A stretch of 30,346 nt of DNA. Source: Thauera sp. GTDB taxonomy: Bacteria > Pseudomonadota > Gammaproteobacteria > Burkholderiales > Rhodocyclaceae. A program made the position numbers and the translations under genes. This document shows, piece by piece, positions 8,651 to 16,825 of the stretch; the first letter of the stretch is position 1; each line of letters starts with the position of its first letter. The DNA lies in contig JAKLLJ010000004.1 in the NCBI GenBank assembly GCA_023150215.1, positions 4,836 to 35,181 on the forward strand, read 5' to 3'. The notes beneath the pieces are model-generated. The model did not search any database. It was not told the DNA's origin and saw only the letters and a list, made by a program, of their open reading frames with translations.

Positions 8651-9571
8651 ATGCGTGTCCCCGGGTCGAGCCCGAACCGGCTGGATGCTTCCCGCGCCCA
8701 ACCCTCCCCGCCCTGCCTCGATGGCCCATTGGCCAATGCCGCGCTCACCACCGACCGGGTCGTCGATCTGGCTCGATCACGTCCGGCGGCTGCGGCCAAC
8801 GCCGCGGCGACCGAACGCTGCTGCGAGATCCGCCTGATCCTGCACGGCCAGTGTCGCTTGCTGCTGGCAGGCCATGTGCGCCCGCTCGGCGCCGGCCACG
8901 TCGTGCTGCATGCCGACGACGCGCCCGGCATCACCGAGCGCTCGGACGATTTCGACAGCCTCGTGGTCAGGCTTCCAGGCGCAACGGTGGACGAAGTCTG
9001 CGTGGAACACGAGTGGATCAAGCCCGAAGGCGGCGCGGCCTTCAGTTCGAGTCCATTGCGACCCGAGGCGCTGCAACGCTTCCTGCCGCTGTGCGAGCTG
9101 GTCGGCCGCGAGCTCGAGGCCGACAGTGCGCCACCCGAAGTGCTGCACCATTACGCACGCCTGCTCGCCTGCAAGCTCATCGCCGCACTCGATCACGGCA
9201 TCCTGCACAGCGAACCGGATGCGCAGACACGATGCTTTGCACGCGTGCTCAGGTACATCGACGAGCACATCCGCCACGAGATCACCGCCGAGCGGCTCGC
9301 CCAGCATGCGGGGCTGAGTGTGCGTTCGCTGTACATGCTGTTCGAGAGGCACGCCGGGATGACGCCGAAGGCCTACATCCGCCGGGCCAAGCTCGAGCAG
9401 GTCTATGTGACGCTGATGGATCCGGCGAGCAGGGTGGCCAATGTCACCGCGGTCGCGCTCGAGTTCGGCTTCACCCACCTCGGACGCTTTGCCGAGCTCT
9501 ACCGCCAGACCTTCGGCATCCTGCCCTCCACCAGCCTGAAGGCGCGCCAGGGCGGCGACCGCGCAGACTGA
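8651..9571 (+). CDS. AraC/XylS-family transcriptional regulator
   Basis: A 306-residue regulator. The ATG at 8651 has GGAG eight bases upstream and directly follows the riboswitch; the frame is open far upstream, but that part is riboswitch and repeat DNA. Residues 55-190 form a diverged beta-rich N-terminal domain of the AraC_binding_2 type (GHVRPLGAGHVVLHADD). Residues 195-298 are the double helix-turn-helix domain: LAQHAGLSVRSLYMLF is the first recognition unit and FGFTHLGRFAELYRQTFG the second, which is the family signature. No effector can be assigned. The glycine riboswitch suggests that its synthesis responds to glycine, hence a possible role in glycine, serine or betaine metabolism (inference). 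No glycine-cleavage genes are nearby. Confidence 0.9.
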   Translation: MRVPGSSPNRLDASRAQPSPPCLDGPLANAALTTDRVVDLARSRPAAAANAAATERCCEIRLILHGQCRLLLAGHVRPLGAGHVVLHADDAPGITERSDDFDSLVVRLPGATVDEVCVEHEWIKPEGGAAFSSSPLRPEALQRFLPLCELVGRELEADSAPPEVLHHYARLLACKLIAALDHGILHSEPDAQTRCFARVLRYIDEHIRHEITAERLAQHAGLSVRSLYMLFERHAGMTPKAYIRRAKLEQVYVTLMDPASRVANVTAVALEFGFTHLGRFAELYRQTFGILPSTSLKARQGGDRAD

Positions 9572-9586
9572 CGCGCGCGCACGGCC

Positions 9587-10516
9587 TCAGCGCTGCGCCG
9601 CCGCCAGGCGTGCCTGCGCGTTGCGATCGAGATCGGGCGCGCGCACCTCGAGGAAGCGCAGGAAGGCGTCGGCGAGCGGGGTGAGGCGCTTGCCGCGCGG
9701 GTGCACCACCTGCCACTGCGTCAGCACCGGTGTGTCGGTGACGCGCAGCACCGCGATGCCTTCGTCGACGGCGTGGGCAAGCGCATGCGCCGACAGCAGC
9801 GACAGCCCCAGCCCGCCCGCCACCGCCTGCTTCACCGCCTCGTTGCTGCCCAGCTCCAGGCGCGGGCGCAAGGCCAGCCCGTGCGCGGCGAAGAAATGCT
9901 CGGCGGCCTGGCGGGTGCCCGAGCCGGGCTCGCGCAGCACGAACTCCTCGTCCGCCAGTGCCGCGATCGGGATGCCGGTCGCGCCGGCCAGCGCATGCTC
10001 GGCGGCGGCGATCACCACCAGCGGATTGGCCAGGAAGGGCGTTGCCACCACCGGCGGTGCCGGTGGTGGGCGGCTCATGATGTAGAGGTCGTCGAGGTTG
10101 TCCGCCAGGCGGCGGATCACCGCGTCGCGGTTGAGCACCACCAGCGACACCTCCACTGCCGGGCGTTCGCGGCGGAAGTCACCGAGCAGGCGCGGGATGA
10201 AGGTCTCCGCGGTGCTCACCACCGCCAGCCGCAGGCGACCGACCACGTCGCCGCGCAGCTCGGCGAGCGTCTCGTCGAGGTTCTCGAGCTCCTGTTCCAC
10301 GCGTGCGGCGGTGTCGAGCACCACGCGCCCGGCGGCGGTGAGGTGCAGGCGTCGGCCGACGCGCTCGAACAGCGGCAGGCCAACCTGTTCGGCGAGCTGG
10401 CGCAACTGGGTGGAGAGGGTGGGCTGGGTCAGGTGCAGGCGCTGCGCGGCACGGGAGACGCTGCCTTCGCGTGATACGGCAAGCAGCAGGCGGAGCTGGT
10501 GGAAGGTGAGGCGCAT
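9587..10516 (-). CDS. LysR-family regulator, CbbR/CmpR-like, divergent from sbtA
   Basis: A 309-residue LysR-type regulator. The N-terminal winged helix-turn-helix covers residues 1-60 (FHQLRLLLAVSREGSVSRAA and LTQPTLSTQLRQLAEQVG). A two-lobed effector-binding domain follows from about residue 90. The start of the domain and the overall look recall CbbR/CmpR-type regulators of carbon fixation and bicarbonate uptake. It is transcribed away from the bicarbonate-permease gene, the classic arrangement in which a LysR protein controls its divergent neighbour. The effector is unknown. Confidence 0.92.
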   Translation of the reverse strand: MRLTFHQLRLLLAVSREGSVSRAAQRLHLTQPTLSTQLRQLAEQVGLPLFERVGRRLHLTAAGRVVLDTAARVEQELENLDETLAELRGDVVGRLRLAVVSTAETFIPRLLGDFRRERPAVEVSLVVLNRDAVIRRLADNLDDLYIMSRPPPAPPVVATPFLANPLVVIAAAEHALAGATGIPIAALADEEFVLREPGSGTRQAAEHFFAAHGLALRPRLELGSNEAVKQAVAGGLGLSLLSAHALAHAVDEGIAVLRVTDTPVLTQWQVVHPRGKRLTPLADAFLRFLEVRAPDLDRNAQARLAAAQR

Positions 10517-10737
10517 GGCGGAGAGTGAGCGGCGAGTGTGTGTTCGGGGTCTTAATATATAAATTAAAATCTATGTTAACGACAAAAACAAAGCATTTTT
10601 ATGGATGTGTGCGCTGCGGCAAAATGCTCGTGATCCTGCCGTCCGGCAGCGCCGGCAGCGCCGGCAGCGCCCGCAGCGCACCGTCGCGCTTCTCGCCCCT
10701 GCAGCACGGGGCCATGCACCCTGAAGGAAAACAACAC
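10517..10737. promoter_or_regulatory. Divergent lysR-sbtA control region
   Basis: The 221-base gap contains a marked AT-rich island at about 10551-10605 in otherwise GC-rich DNA. Inside it, TTAATATATAAATTAA (10552-10567) is a near-perfect inverted repeat (TTAAT-N6-ATTAA) of the form expected for a LysR operator, and GTTAAC follows. Downstream lie three tandem GCCGGCAGC-like units (about 10645-10675) of unknown meaning. AAGGA precedes the sbtA start codon. Confidence 0.6.
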
Positions 10738-11679
10738 ATGGTCGATGCCGTCCCCTTCTTCTTTGCCCTCGGCGCGGTCGCCTCGCTCGCGCGCAGTGGC
10801 CTGCGTCTGCCCGCGGCCGTGTTCGAGACGCTGTCCATCTACCTGCTGCTGGCGATCGGCCTCAAGGGCGGAGTGGAGATCGCGCGTTCGGAAAGCGCCA
10901 CGCTGTGGCTCGACGCGCTGCTGGCGATCGGCCTCGGCGCGCTGATCCCGCTGCTGGTGTTCCCGCTCTTCCGGCTGCGCTTCTCGCGCCCGGATGCGGC
11001 CTCGCTGGCGGCGCACTACGGCTCGGTGAGCATCGTCACCTTCGCGGTGGGGGCGGCCGTGCTGGGCGGGCGCGGGATCGAGGTCGAGGGCCACCTCGCC
11101 CTGCTCGCCGCGCTGATGGAGGCGCCTGCGTTGATCGTCGCCACGCTGATCGCGCGCTGGGGGATGAAGTCCGCCGACGGCCGCTCGACCGCCGGTGCGC
11201 TGGTGCATGAGGTGTTCGCCAACAAGAGCGTGGTGCTGCTCGGCGGCGGCATCCTGATCGGCTGGATCGCCGGGCCGCAGGGCCTGGAGCCGCTGTCGCC
11301 GCTCTTCGTCGATCTGTTCAAGGGCGCGCTGTGCCTGTTCCTGCTCGAGATGGGGCTGATCGCCGCCGACCGCCTGCCCGACCTGAAGAAGGCGGGGCTG
11401 TTCCTCGTCGGCTGCGCGCTCGCCCTGCCGCCGCTGCTGGCGCTGGCCGGCTGGGGCGTGGCGCAGGCGATGGGCCTGGGCGTGGGCGGCACGGTGCTGA
11501 TGATGACGCTGGCGGGCAGCGCGTCCTACATCGCCGCGCCCACCGCGATGCGGATCGCGGTGCCCGAGGCCAACCCTGCGCTCGGGGTGGCGGCGGCGCT
11601 GGCGCTGACCTTCCCGTTCAACCTGCTAGTGGGGATCCCGCTGTACCTGTGGTGGGCGCGGGCGATGGCGGGGGCTTGA
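10738..11679 (+). CDS. SbtA-type sodium-dependent bicarbonate permease
   Basis: A 313-residue membrane protein with about ten hydrophobic helices. AHYGSVSIVTFAVG (92-105) and the matching second half (TLAGSASYIAAPTAMRIAVP) are typical of the Sbt_1 family, whose cyanobacterial member takes up bicarbonate with sodium. The ATG at 10738 is preceded by AAGGA and starts the first helix; the open frame upstream crosses the AT-rich control region and is not protein-like. No SbtB (PII-like) gene is adjacent. In this group of bacteria, carboxylases of aromatic or ketone degradation, or the Calvin cycle, could use the bicarbonate (inference). Its 3' end overlaps that of the opposing MFS gene by 62 bases. 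Confidence 0.9.
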   Translation: MVDAVPFFFALGAVASLARSGLRLPAAVFETLSIYLLLAIGLKGGVEIARSESATLWLDALLAIGLGALIPLLVFPLFRLRFSRPDAASLAAHYGSVSIVTFAVGAAVLGGRGIEVEGHLALLAALMEAPALIVATLIARWGMKSADGRSTAGALVHEVFANKSVVLLGGGILIGWIAGPQGLEPLSPLFVDLFKGALCLFLLEMGLIAADRLPDLKKAGLFLVGCALALPPLLALAGWGVAQAMGLGVGGTVLMMTLAGSASYIAAPTAMRIAVPEANPALGVAAALALTFPFNLLVGIPLYLWWARAMAGA

Positions 11680-13057
11680 GGAGGGCGCCGGGGTCGGGGG
11701 CGGGATCGGGCCATAGGGCCACTTTCACGGCGGACTCCGGCTGAACGCCACCGTCGGCCCCCGCTGCGCCTTCTTCCCCGGCGGCGGCGTCGGGTTCGAT
11801 CGCTTCGGTTGAGTCGGCTGAATCGGCGACCGCTTCGGCATCCTCGGGCGACACCATTTCCAGCACCGTGGTCGAGGTGCGCATCATCGGCGTGAACTGG
11901 GCGGCTTCCTCGACGATCTCGTCCGCGCTGCGGCGCCACAGTGCCAGCGCGAACAGGCCCAGCGGCACGAAGGCGAGGCCGAGGTGCAGCGGCAGCGCCA
12001 TCGTTCCTGCCCAGCCCATCAGCGCGCCGGCGATGCCGGGGCCGACCGCCGCGCCCACGCCGTGCAGGAAGAGCACGGTGGTGTTGCCGGCGAGGATCTG
12101 GTCCTGCGGCAGGTGGTCGATGAGGTGTGCGACCACGATCGGATACACCGCGAAGGCCATGCCGCCGTAGAGGAATAGCCCCGCCATGGGGACGTGCTCG
12201 ACATGGCCGAAGAGCGCCACCGCGACCGCGGCGAGCGCGGCGCCGAAGGCGGCGAAGGAGAGCGCGAGGCGGCGGTCGCCGGCGTCGGAGAAACGTCCCA
12301 TCGGCCACTGCAGCAGCGCACCGCCGACGATCGCGGCGGTCATCAGCATGCCGATCCCGGCGTCGTCGAGGCCGACGCGCTCGCCGTACACCGGGGTCAG
12401 GCTCCAGAACGCGCCCATCGACAGGCCGGAGGACAGTGCGCCCACATAGGCCGCGGGCGCCGCGCGCCAGGTCATCTTGAGGCGCAGGCGCACGCGGGTG
12501 GCGATCTGCGGCTGCGGGAAGCGCGTCATCGTCACCGGCAGCAGCGACAGGCAGACGAACATGGCGGCGACCGCGAACAGGGTGAAGTTGGCCGGTGTGT
12601 CCACGCGCAGCAGCTGCTGGGCGCCGGCGAGCGCGGCGAGGTTCACGATCATGTAGGCGGCGAACACCTGCCCGCGGCGCTCGGACGCGGTCTGGTCGTT
12701 GAGCCAGCTCTCGATCACCGCGTAGAAGCCGACCAGGCTCATGCCGGTGAGCACGCGCAGCCCCATCCAGAACCACGGCTGCACCACCAGCGCATGCAGC
12801 AGGATGCAGGCCGCGACGGTGGCGCCGAAGAAGGCGAAGGCGCGGATGTGGCCCATGCGCCGGATCAGCTTGGGAGCGACGAAGGTGCCGAGGAAGAAGC
12901 CGAGGAAGTAGGTCGAGCCGATCAGGCCGAGCGTCGTGTCGGAAAAGCCTTCGAGGCTGCCGCGCAGCGACACCACGGTGTTGAGCAGGCCGGAGCCGAG
13001 CAGGAGCAGGGCGATGCCGCAGAGCAGGGCGCTGATCGGGACGAGGGTCGGAAGCAT
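11618..13057 (-). CDS. Major facilitator superfamily carrier, YcaD-like
   Basis: A 479-residue MFS protein with twelve hydrophobic helices in the first 390 residues. The sequence FVAPKLIRRMGHIRAF fits the loop after helix 2, and MGRFSDAGDRRLAL is the equivalent loop of the second half. It resembles the YcaD group, whose substrates are unknown. The last 85 residues form a hydrophilic, acidic then Pro-rich tail (residues 395-479), with low complexity. The final 62 bases of the gene lie inside the 3' end of sbtA on the other strand. AGGAA precedes the ATG at 13057. Confidence 0.87.
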   Translation of the reverse strand: MLPTLVPISALLCGIALLLLGSGLLNTVVSLRGSLEGFSDTTLGLIGSTYFLGFFLGTFVAPKLIRRMGHIRAFAFFGATVAACILLHALVVQPWFWMGLRVLTGMSLVGFYAVIESWLNDQTASERRGQVFAAYMIVNLAALAGAQQLLRVDTPANFTLFAVAAMFVCLSLLPVTMTRFPQPQIATRVRLRLKMTWRAAPAAYVGALSSGLSMGAFWSLTPVYGERVGLDDAGIGMLMTAAIVGGALLQWPMGRFSDAGDRRLALSFAAFGAALAAVAVALFGHVEHVPMAGLFLYGGMAFAVYPIVVAHLIDHLPQDQILAGNTTVLFLHGVGAAVGPGIAGALMGWAGTMALPLHLGLAFVPLGLFALALWRRSADEIVEEAAQFTPMMRTSTTVLEMVSPEDAEAVADSADSTEAIEPDAAAGEEGAAGADGGVQPESAVKVALWPDPAPDPGALLKPPPSPAPTTGTAGSPLAG

Positions 13058-13262
13058 GCGTGTTCCTGGCGCAGGCCGTTTGATTTGTGTTGTGGCAAAT
13101 ATTTTACCAGCGCTGGCGCATGTGCCGTGGCTTCCATCGAGGCGCCCCGCGCTTATAATTATTTGTACAAATTAAATTTACAAGAAATGATAGAATGCGG
13201 CATGTCTGTTGCGGCGACAGGTCTTGTCGCGCACACAAATCAGAACAGGACAGAGGATCCAG
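13058..13262. promoter_or_regulatory. Divergent MFS-BCCT control region with a 12-base palindrome
   Basis: An AT-rich island holds TATAAT (13154-13159), followed at once by the perfect palindrome ATTTGTACAAAT (13161-13172), a candidate operator. A small hairpin GCGACA/TGTCGC lies at 13214-13230 in the leader of the BCCT gene. The -35 matching the TATAAT is weak (CTTCCA at 13131-13136). AGAGGA at 13252-13257 is the ribosome-binding site of the BCCT gene. Confidence 0.5.
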
Positions 13263-14894
13263 ATGACCGAAAACAGGGACCCGATGGCCCCCGACGGGGC
13301 GGTTAACCCGATCGATACCGACTACAAGGTCGGCCAGGACAACATCGTCGTCAACGTGGGGCCGCTCGGCCTCGACATCCACAACCGCGTGTTCGCGATC
13401 TCCGGCCTGCTGGTGGTGGCCTTCGTGGTGCTGACGCTGGCCTTCCAGGGGCAGGTCGAGCCCTTGTTCAGCGGCATGCGCAACTGGCTCACGTCGAACC
13501 TCGATGGATTCTTCATCGCGGCGGGCAATGTCTTCGTGCTGGTCATGCTCGGCCTGGCCGTTTCGCCGCTCGGCAGGGTGCGCCTCGGCGGCACCGAGGC
13601 GACGCCCGATTACACCTATCTCGGCTGGTTCTCGATGCTGTTCGCCGCCGGCATGGGGATCGGGCTGATGTTCTTCGGCGTTTCCGAGCCGCTGTCGCAC
13701 TTCGGCAGCGCGCTCGGCGGCACCGTGGTGGAAAACGGCGTACGCACCGACTGGGCGCCGCTCGGCGCCGCGGCAGGGGACGCCGAGGCGGCAACCCGGC
13801 TCGCCATGGCGGCGACGATCTACCACTGGGCGCTGCATCCGTGGGCCATGTACGCGACGATCGCGCTCGGCCTGGCGTTGTTCTCGTTCAACAAGGGGCT
13901 GCCGCTGACCGTGCGCTCGGTGTTCTACCCCTTGCTGGGCGAGCGCGTGTGGGGCTGGCCCGGCCACCTCATCGACATCCTCGCCGTGCTGGCGACGCTG
14001 TTCGGCCTGGCCACCTCGCTGGGCTACGGTGCGGCACAGGCCAGCTCGGGCCTGAACTTCCTGTTCGACGTGCCGCTCGGCAACACCACGCAGATCGTGC
14101 TGGTGATCGGCATCACTGCGATCGCGCTGGCGTCGGTGGTGGCGGGCCTGGATGCCGGTGTGAAGCGCCTGTCCGAGATCAACATGGCGCTGGCGCTGCT
14201 GCTGATGCTGTTCGTGATCGCGGTGGGGCCGACGCTCGACATCGTCTCCGGCTTCTTCGCCAACCTCGGCGCCTATGTCGAGCACCTGCCGGCGCTGTCG
14301 AACCCGGTCGGACGCGAGGACGTGAACTATTCCCAGGGCTGGACCGCCTTCTACTGGGCGTGGTGGATTTCCTGGTCACCGTTCGTCGGCATGTTCATCG
14401 CCCGCGTGTCGCGTGGTCGCACGGTGCGCGAGTTCATCTTCTCGGTGCTGATCGTGCCTTCGCTCGCCTGTGTGCTGTGGATGACGGTGTTCGGCGAGAC
14501 CGCGATCCTGCAGGTCGTGCGCGATGCTTACCAGGCTGCGACCGCAGCCGAGCTGCCGCTGCAGCTCTTTGCGATGCTCGATGCGCTGCCGCTGGCGTCG
14601 ATCACCTCCTTCATCGCCATCATCCTGGTGGTGGTGTTCTTCGTAACCTCGTCCGACTCGGGTTCGCTGGTGATCGACGTCATCGCCGCCGGCGGCAAGG
14701 TCGACGCGCCACTGCCGCAGCGCGTGTTCTGGTGCACCTTCGAAGGCCTGGTGGCGATCGCGCTGATCCTTGGCGGGGGGCTGGTGGCGCTGCAGGCGAT
14801 GGCGGTGTCGACCGGCCTGCCCTTCACCATCGTGCTGTTGATGTCGACGGTGGCGGTGATCAAGGGCCTGGCCTCGGAGCCGCGCGCGAGTTGA
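13263..14894 (+). CDS. BCCT-family betaine/choline/carnitine carrier
   Basis: A 543-residue secondary carrier with twelve predicted helices. The glycine stretch GMGIGLMFFG (about 130-139) followed by SEP, and the tryptophan box WTAFYWAWWISW (from Trp360), followed by SPFVGMFIARVSRGRTVREF, are BCCT hallmarks; the box tryptophans bind the trimethylammonium group in BetP. The ATG at 13263 is chosen for its AGAGGA. Both N- and C-terminal tails are short, without the long C-terminal osmosensor of BetT or BetP types, so uptake as a nutrient is as likely as osmoprotection. The exact substrate cannot be read. It is followed in the same direction by the CBS/DUF294 gene. Confidence 0.93.
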   Translation: MTENRDPMAPDGAVNPIDTDYKVGQDNIVVNVGPLGLDIHNRVFAISGLLVVAFVVLTLAFQGQVEPLFSGMRNWLTSNLDGFFIAAGNVFVLVMLGLAVSPLGRVRLGGTEATPDYTYLGWFSMLFAAGMGIGLMFFGVSEPLSHFGSALGGTVVENGVRTDWAPLGAAAGDAEAATRLAMAATIYHWALHPWAMYATIALGLALFSFNKGLPLTVRSVFYPLLGERVWGWPGHLIDILAVLATLFGLATSLGYGAAQASSGLNFLFDVPLGNTTQIVLVIGITAIALASVVAGLDAGVKRLSEINMALALLLMLFVIAVGPTLDIVSGFFANLGAYVEHLPALSNPVGREDVNYSQGWTAFYWAWWISWSPFVGMFIARVSRGRTVREFIFSVLIVPSLACVLWMTVFGETAILQVVRDAYQAATAAELPLQLFAMLDALPLASITSFIAIILVVVFFVTSSDSGSLVIDVIAAGGKVDAPLPQRVFWCTFEGLVAIALILGGGLVALQAMAVSTGLPFTIVLLMSTVAVIKGLASEPRAS

Positions 14895-14937
14895 GCGCTT
14901 TCGTTACGATGCCGGGCTGAGCCCGCCGCCGCTTGCC

Positions 14938-16815
14938 ATGCAGATCGAACAACTCGAGATCCTCGACTTCCTGCGCACCCACCCGCCCTTCGACGAGCTG
15001 CCCGACGAGGTGCTGTCGCGCGTCGCGGCGGTGGTTGACGTGCGCTACTACAAGGCGGGGGCGTCGATCGTCGAGTTCGGCCAGGTCGCCGAGTTCTGGC
15101 ATGTGGTGCGCAGCGGCGCGGTGGAGGTGTTTCGCCGCAACGGCACGCTCTACAACCGCCTCACCGCCGGCGGCTACTTCGGCGAGTTCGGTCTGCTGCG
15201 CAACGGGCGGGTGCGCTTTCCGGTGACGGCGCTGGAAGACACGCTGCTCTACCTGATCCCGCGCGAGCTCTTTGCCGAACTGTTCGAGCAGCACGAGCGT
15301 TTTGCCGACCTGGTCGAGGTCGAGGACCGTACCCGGCTGCGCCAGGTGATGTCCAGGCGCGAGGAGTCCAACGACCTGCTGTCCGCCACGGTCGAGACGC
15401 TGGTCGGGCGTGCGGCCGTCACCCTGCCCGCCAGCGCGAGCGCGCGCGAAGTGGCGCAGCGCATGAGCGAGGAGGGCGTGTCCTCGCTGTTGATCCTGGA
15501 AGACAACCCCGATGTGCCCGAGCTGCCCCAGCTCGCCGGTATCGTCACCGACCGCGACCTGCGTACCCGCCTGGTGGCGCCCGGCCTGCCCTACGACACC
15601 CCGGCGACCGAGATCATGTCGCGCGGCGTGGTCGCGGTGAGCCACAACCAGCTCGTGTTCGAGGCCATGCTGGCGATGCTGCGCCGCAACGTGCATCACC
15701 TCCCGGTGCTGAAGAACCAGCGCCCGCTGGGGGTGATCGCGCTCTCCGACATCATTCGCTATGCGTCGCGCAACAGCCTGTTCCTGGTCGGCAGCATCTT
15801 CCGCCAGCAATCGGTGGACGAGCTGGCCGCGCTGGTGCCGGAAGTGCGTGCCTGTTTTGCGCGCATGATCGCCGAGGATGCCAGCGCCAACATGATCGGC
15901 AGTGCGATGTCGGCGATCGGGCGCAGCTTCAAGCAGCGCCTGCTGGAGCTTGCCGAGGCTGAGCTGGGGCCGCCGCCGCTGCCCTACTGCTTTCTCGCGC
16001 TCGGCTCGATGGCGCGCCAGGAGCAGCTCATCGTCACCGACCAGGACAACGCCCTGGTGCTCGACAACCGCTTCGACCCGGCGCAGCACGACGCCTATTT
16101 CAAGGCGCTCGCCGCCTTCGTCAGCGACGGCCTCGCGCGCTGCGGCTACAGCTACTGTAGCGGCGGGGTGATGGCGAGCAACGAGAAGTGGCGCCAGCCC
16201 TTGCGCGTTTGGGAGCGCACCTTCACCGACTGGATCGAGCGTCCGACGCCCGAGTCGCTGCTCAACGCCGGCATCTTCTTCGACCTCGACGGCGTGTGGG
16301 GGCGGGTGGAGTGGGCGGCGCGCCTGCGCGAACTCATCGCGCGCAAGGCGAAAGGCAATTCTCGCTTTCTCGCCTGCATGGCGCGCAACGCGCTGCTGCG
16401 CACGCCGCCACTCGGGTTCTTCAAGGATTTCGTGGTCGAGTCCGATGGCCGCCATACGCGCGCGATCAACATCAAGCGCCGCGGCACCGCGCCGCTGGCC
16501 GACCTGGTGCGGGTGCATGCGCTGGCGATCGGGTCGCAGTCGCTGAACTCCTTCGAGCGCCTCAAGGACATCATCGACGCGGCCATCCTGCCGCTCGGGC
16601 GTGGCCAGGACTTGTATGACGCGCTCGAGTTCATCGCCATGGTGCGCGCGCGCCACCAGGCCGAGGACCTCGCCGCCGGGATCGAGCCCGACAACGGCAT
16701 CGATCCCGAGAAACTGTCCGAATTCGAGCGCAAGAGCCTGCGCGACGCCTTCCTGATCCTTGGCAACGCGCAGAAGTTCCTCAAGTACCGCTACCAGCCC
16801 GGACGGGCCAACTGA
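14938..16815 (+). CDS. cNMP-binding, CBS-pair and DUF294 nucleotidyltransferase-like protein
   Basis: A 625-residue cytoplasmic signalling protein. Residues 10-125 form a cyclic-nucleotide-binding fold (GGYFGEFGLLRNG). Two CBS domains follow at about 155-280 (VTDRDLRTRLVAPGLP, then HHLPVLKNQRPLGVIALSDI). DUF294, a GlnD-like nucleotidyltransferase domain, shows GSMARQEQ and TDQDNALV at 356-374, with the acidic pair Asp368 and Asp370 intact. The C-terminal DUF294_C domain is at about 470-615. Such proteins usually sit beside a solute:sodium symporter and an exonuclease gene. Here the exonuclease gene follows and a BCCT carrier precedes. The target of any nucleotidylation is unknown. No clear ribosome-binding site precedes the start. 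Confidence 0.9.
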   Translation: MQIEQLEILDFLRTHPPFDELPDEVLSRVAAVVDVRYYKAGASIVEFGQVAEFWHVVRSGAVEVFRRNGTLYNRLTAGGYFGEFGLLRNGRVRFPVTALEDTLLYLIPRELFAELFEQHERFADLVEVEDRTRLRQVMSRREESNDLLSATVETLVGRAAVTLPASASAREVAQRMSEEGVSSLLILEDNPDVPELPQLAGIVTDRDLRTRLVAPGLPYDTPATEIMSRGVVAVSHNQLVFEAMLAMLRRNVHHLPVLKNQRPLGVIALSDIIRYASRNSLFLVGSIFRQQSVDELAALVPEVRACFARMIAEDASANMIGSAMSAIGRSFKQRLLELAEAELGPPPLPYCFLALGSMARQEQLIVTDQDNALVLDNRFDPAQHDAYFKALAAFVSDGLARCGYSYCSGGVMASNEKWRQPLRVWERTFTDWIERPTPESLLNAGIFFDLDGVWGRVEWAARLRELIARKAKGNSRFLACMARNALLRTPPLGFFKDFVVESDGRHTRAINIKRRGTAPLADLVRVHALAIGSQSLNSFERLKDIIDAAILPLGRGQDLYDALEFIAMVRARHQAEDLAAGIEPDNGIDPEKLSEFERKSLRDAFLILGNAQKFLKYRYQPGRAN

Positions 16816-16825
16816 GGACGCGGCG

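Noticed and set aside
8370..9571. AraC protein as GbdR, the glycine-betaine regulator, because of the glycine riboswitch and a BCCT gene nearby
   Set aside because: GbdR-type proteins carry a GATase1-like N-terminal domain; this protein has an unrelated beta-rich domain.
10645..10679. GCCGGCAGC tandem units as a regulatory repeat
   Set aside because: Only three short imperfect units in GC-rich DNA, so chance or slippage is enough to explain them.
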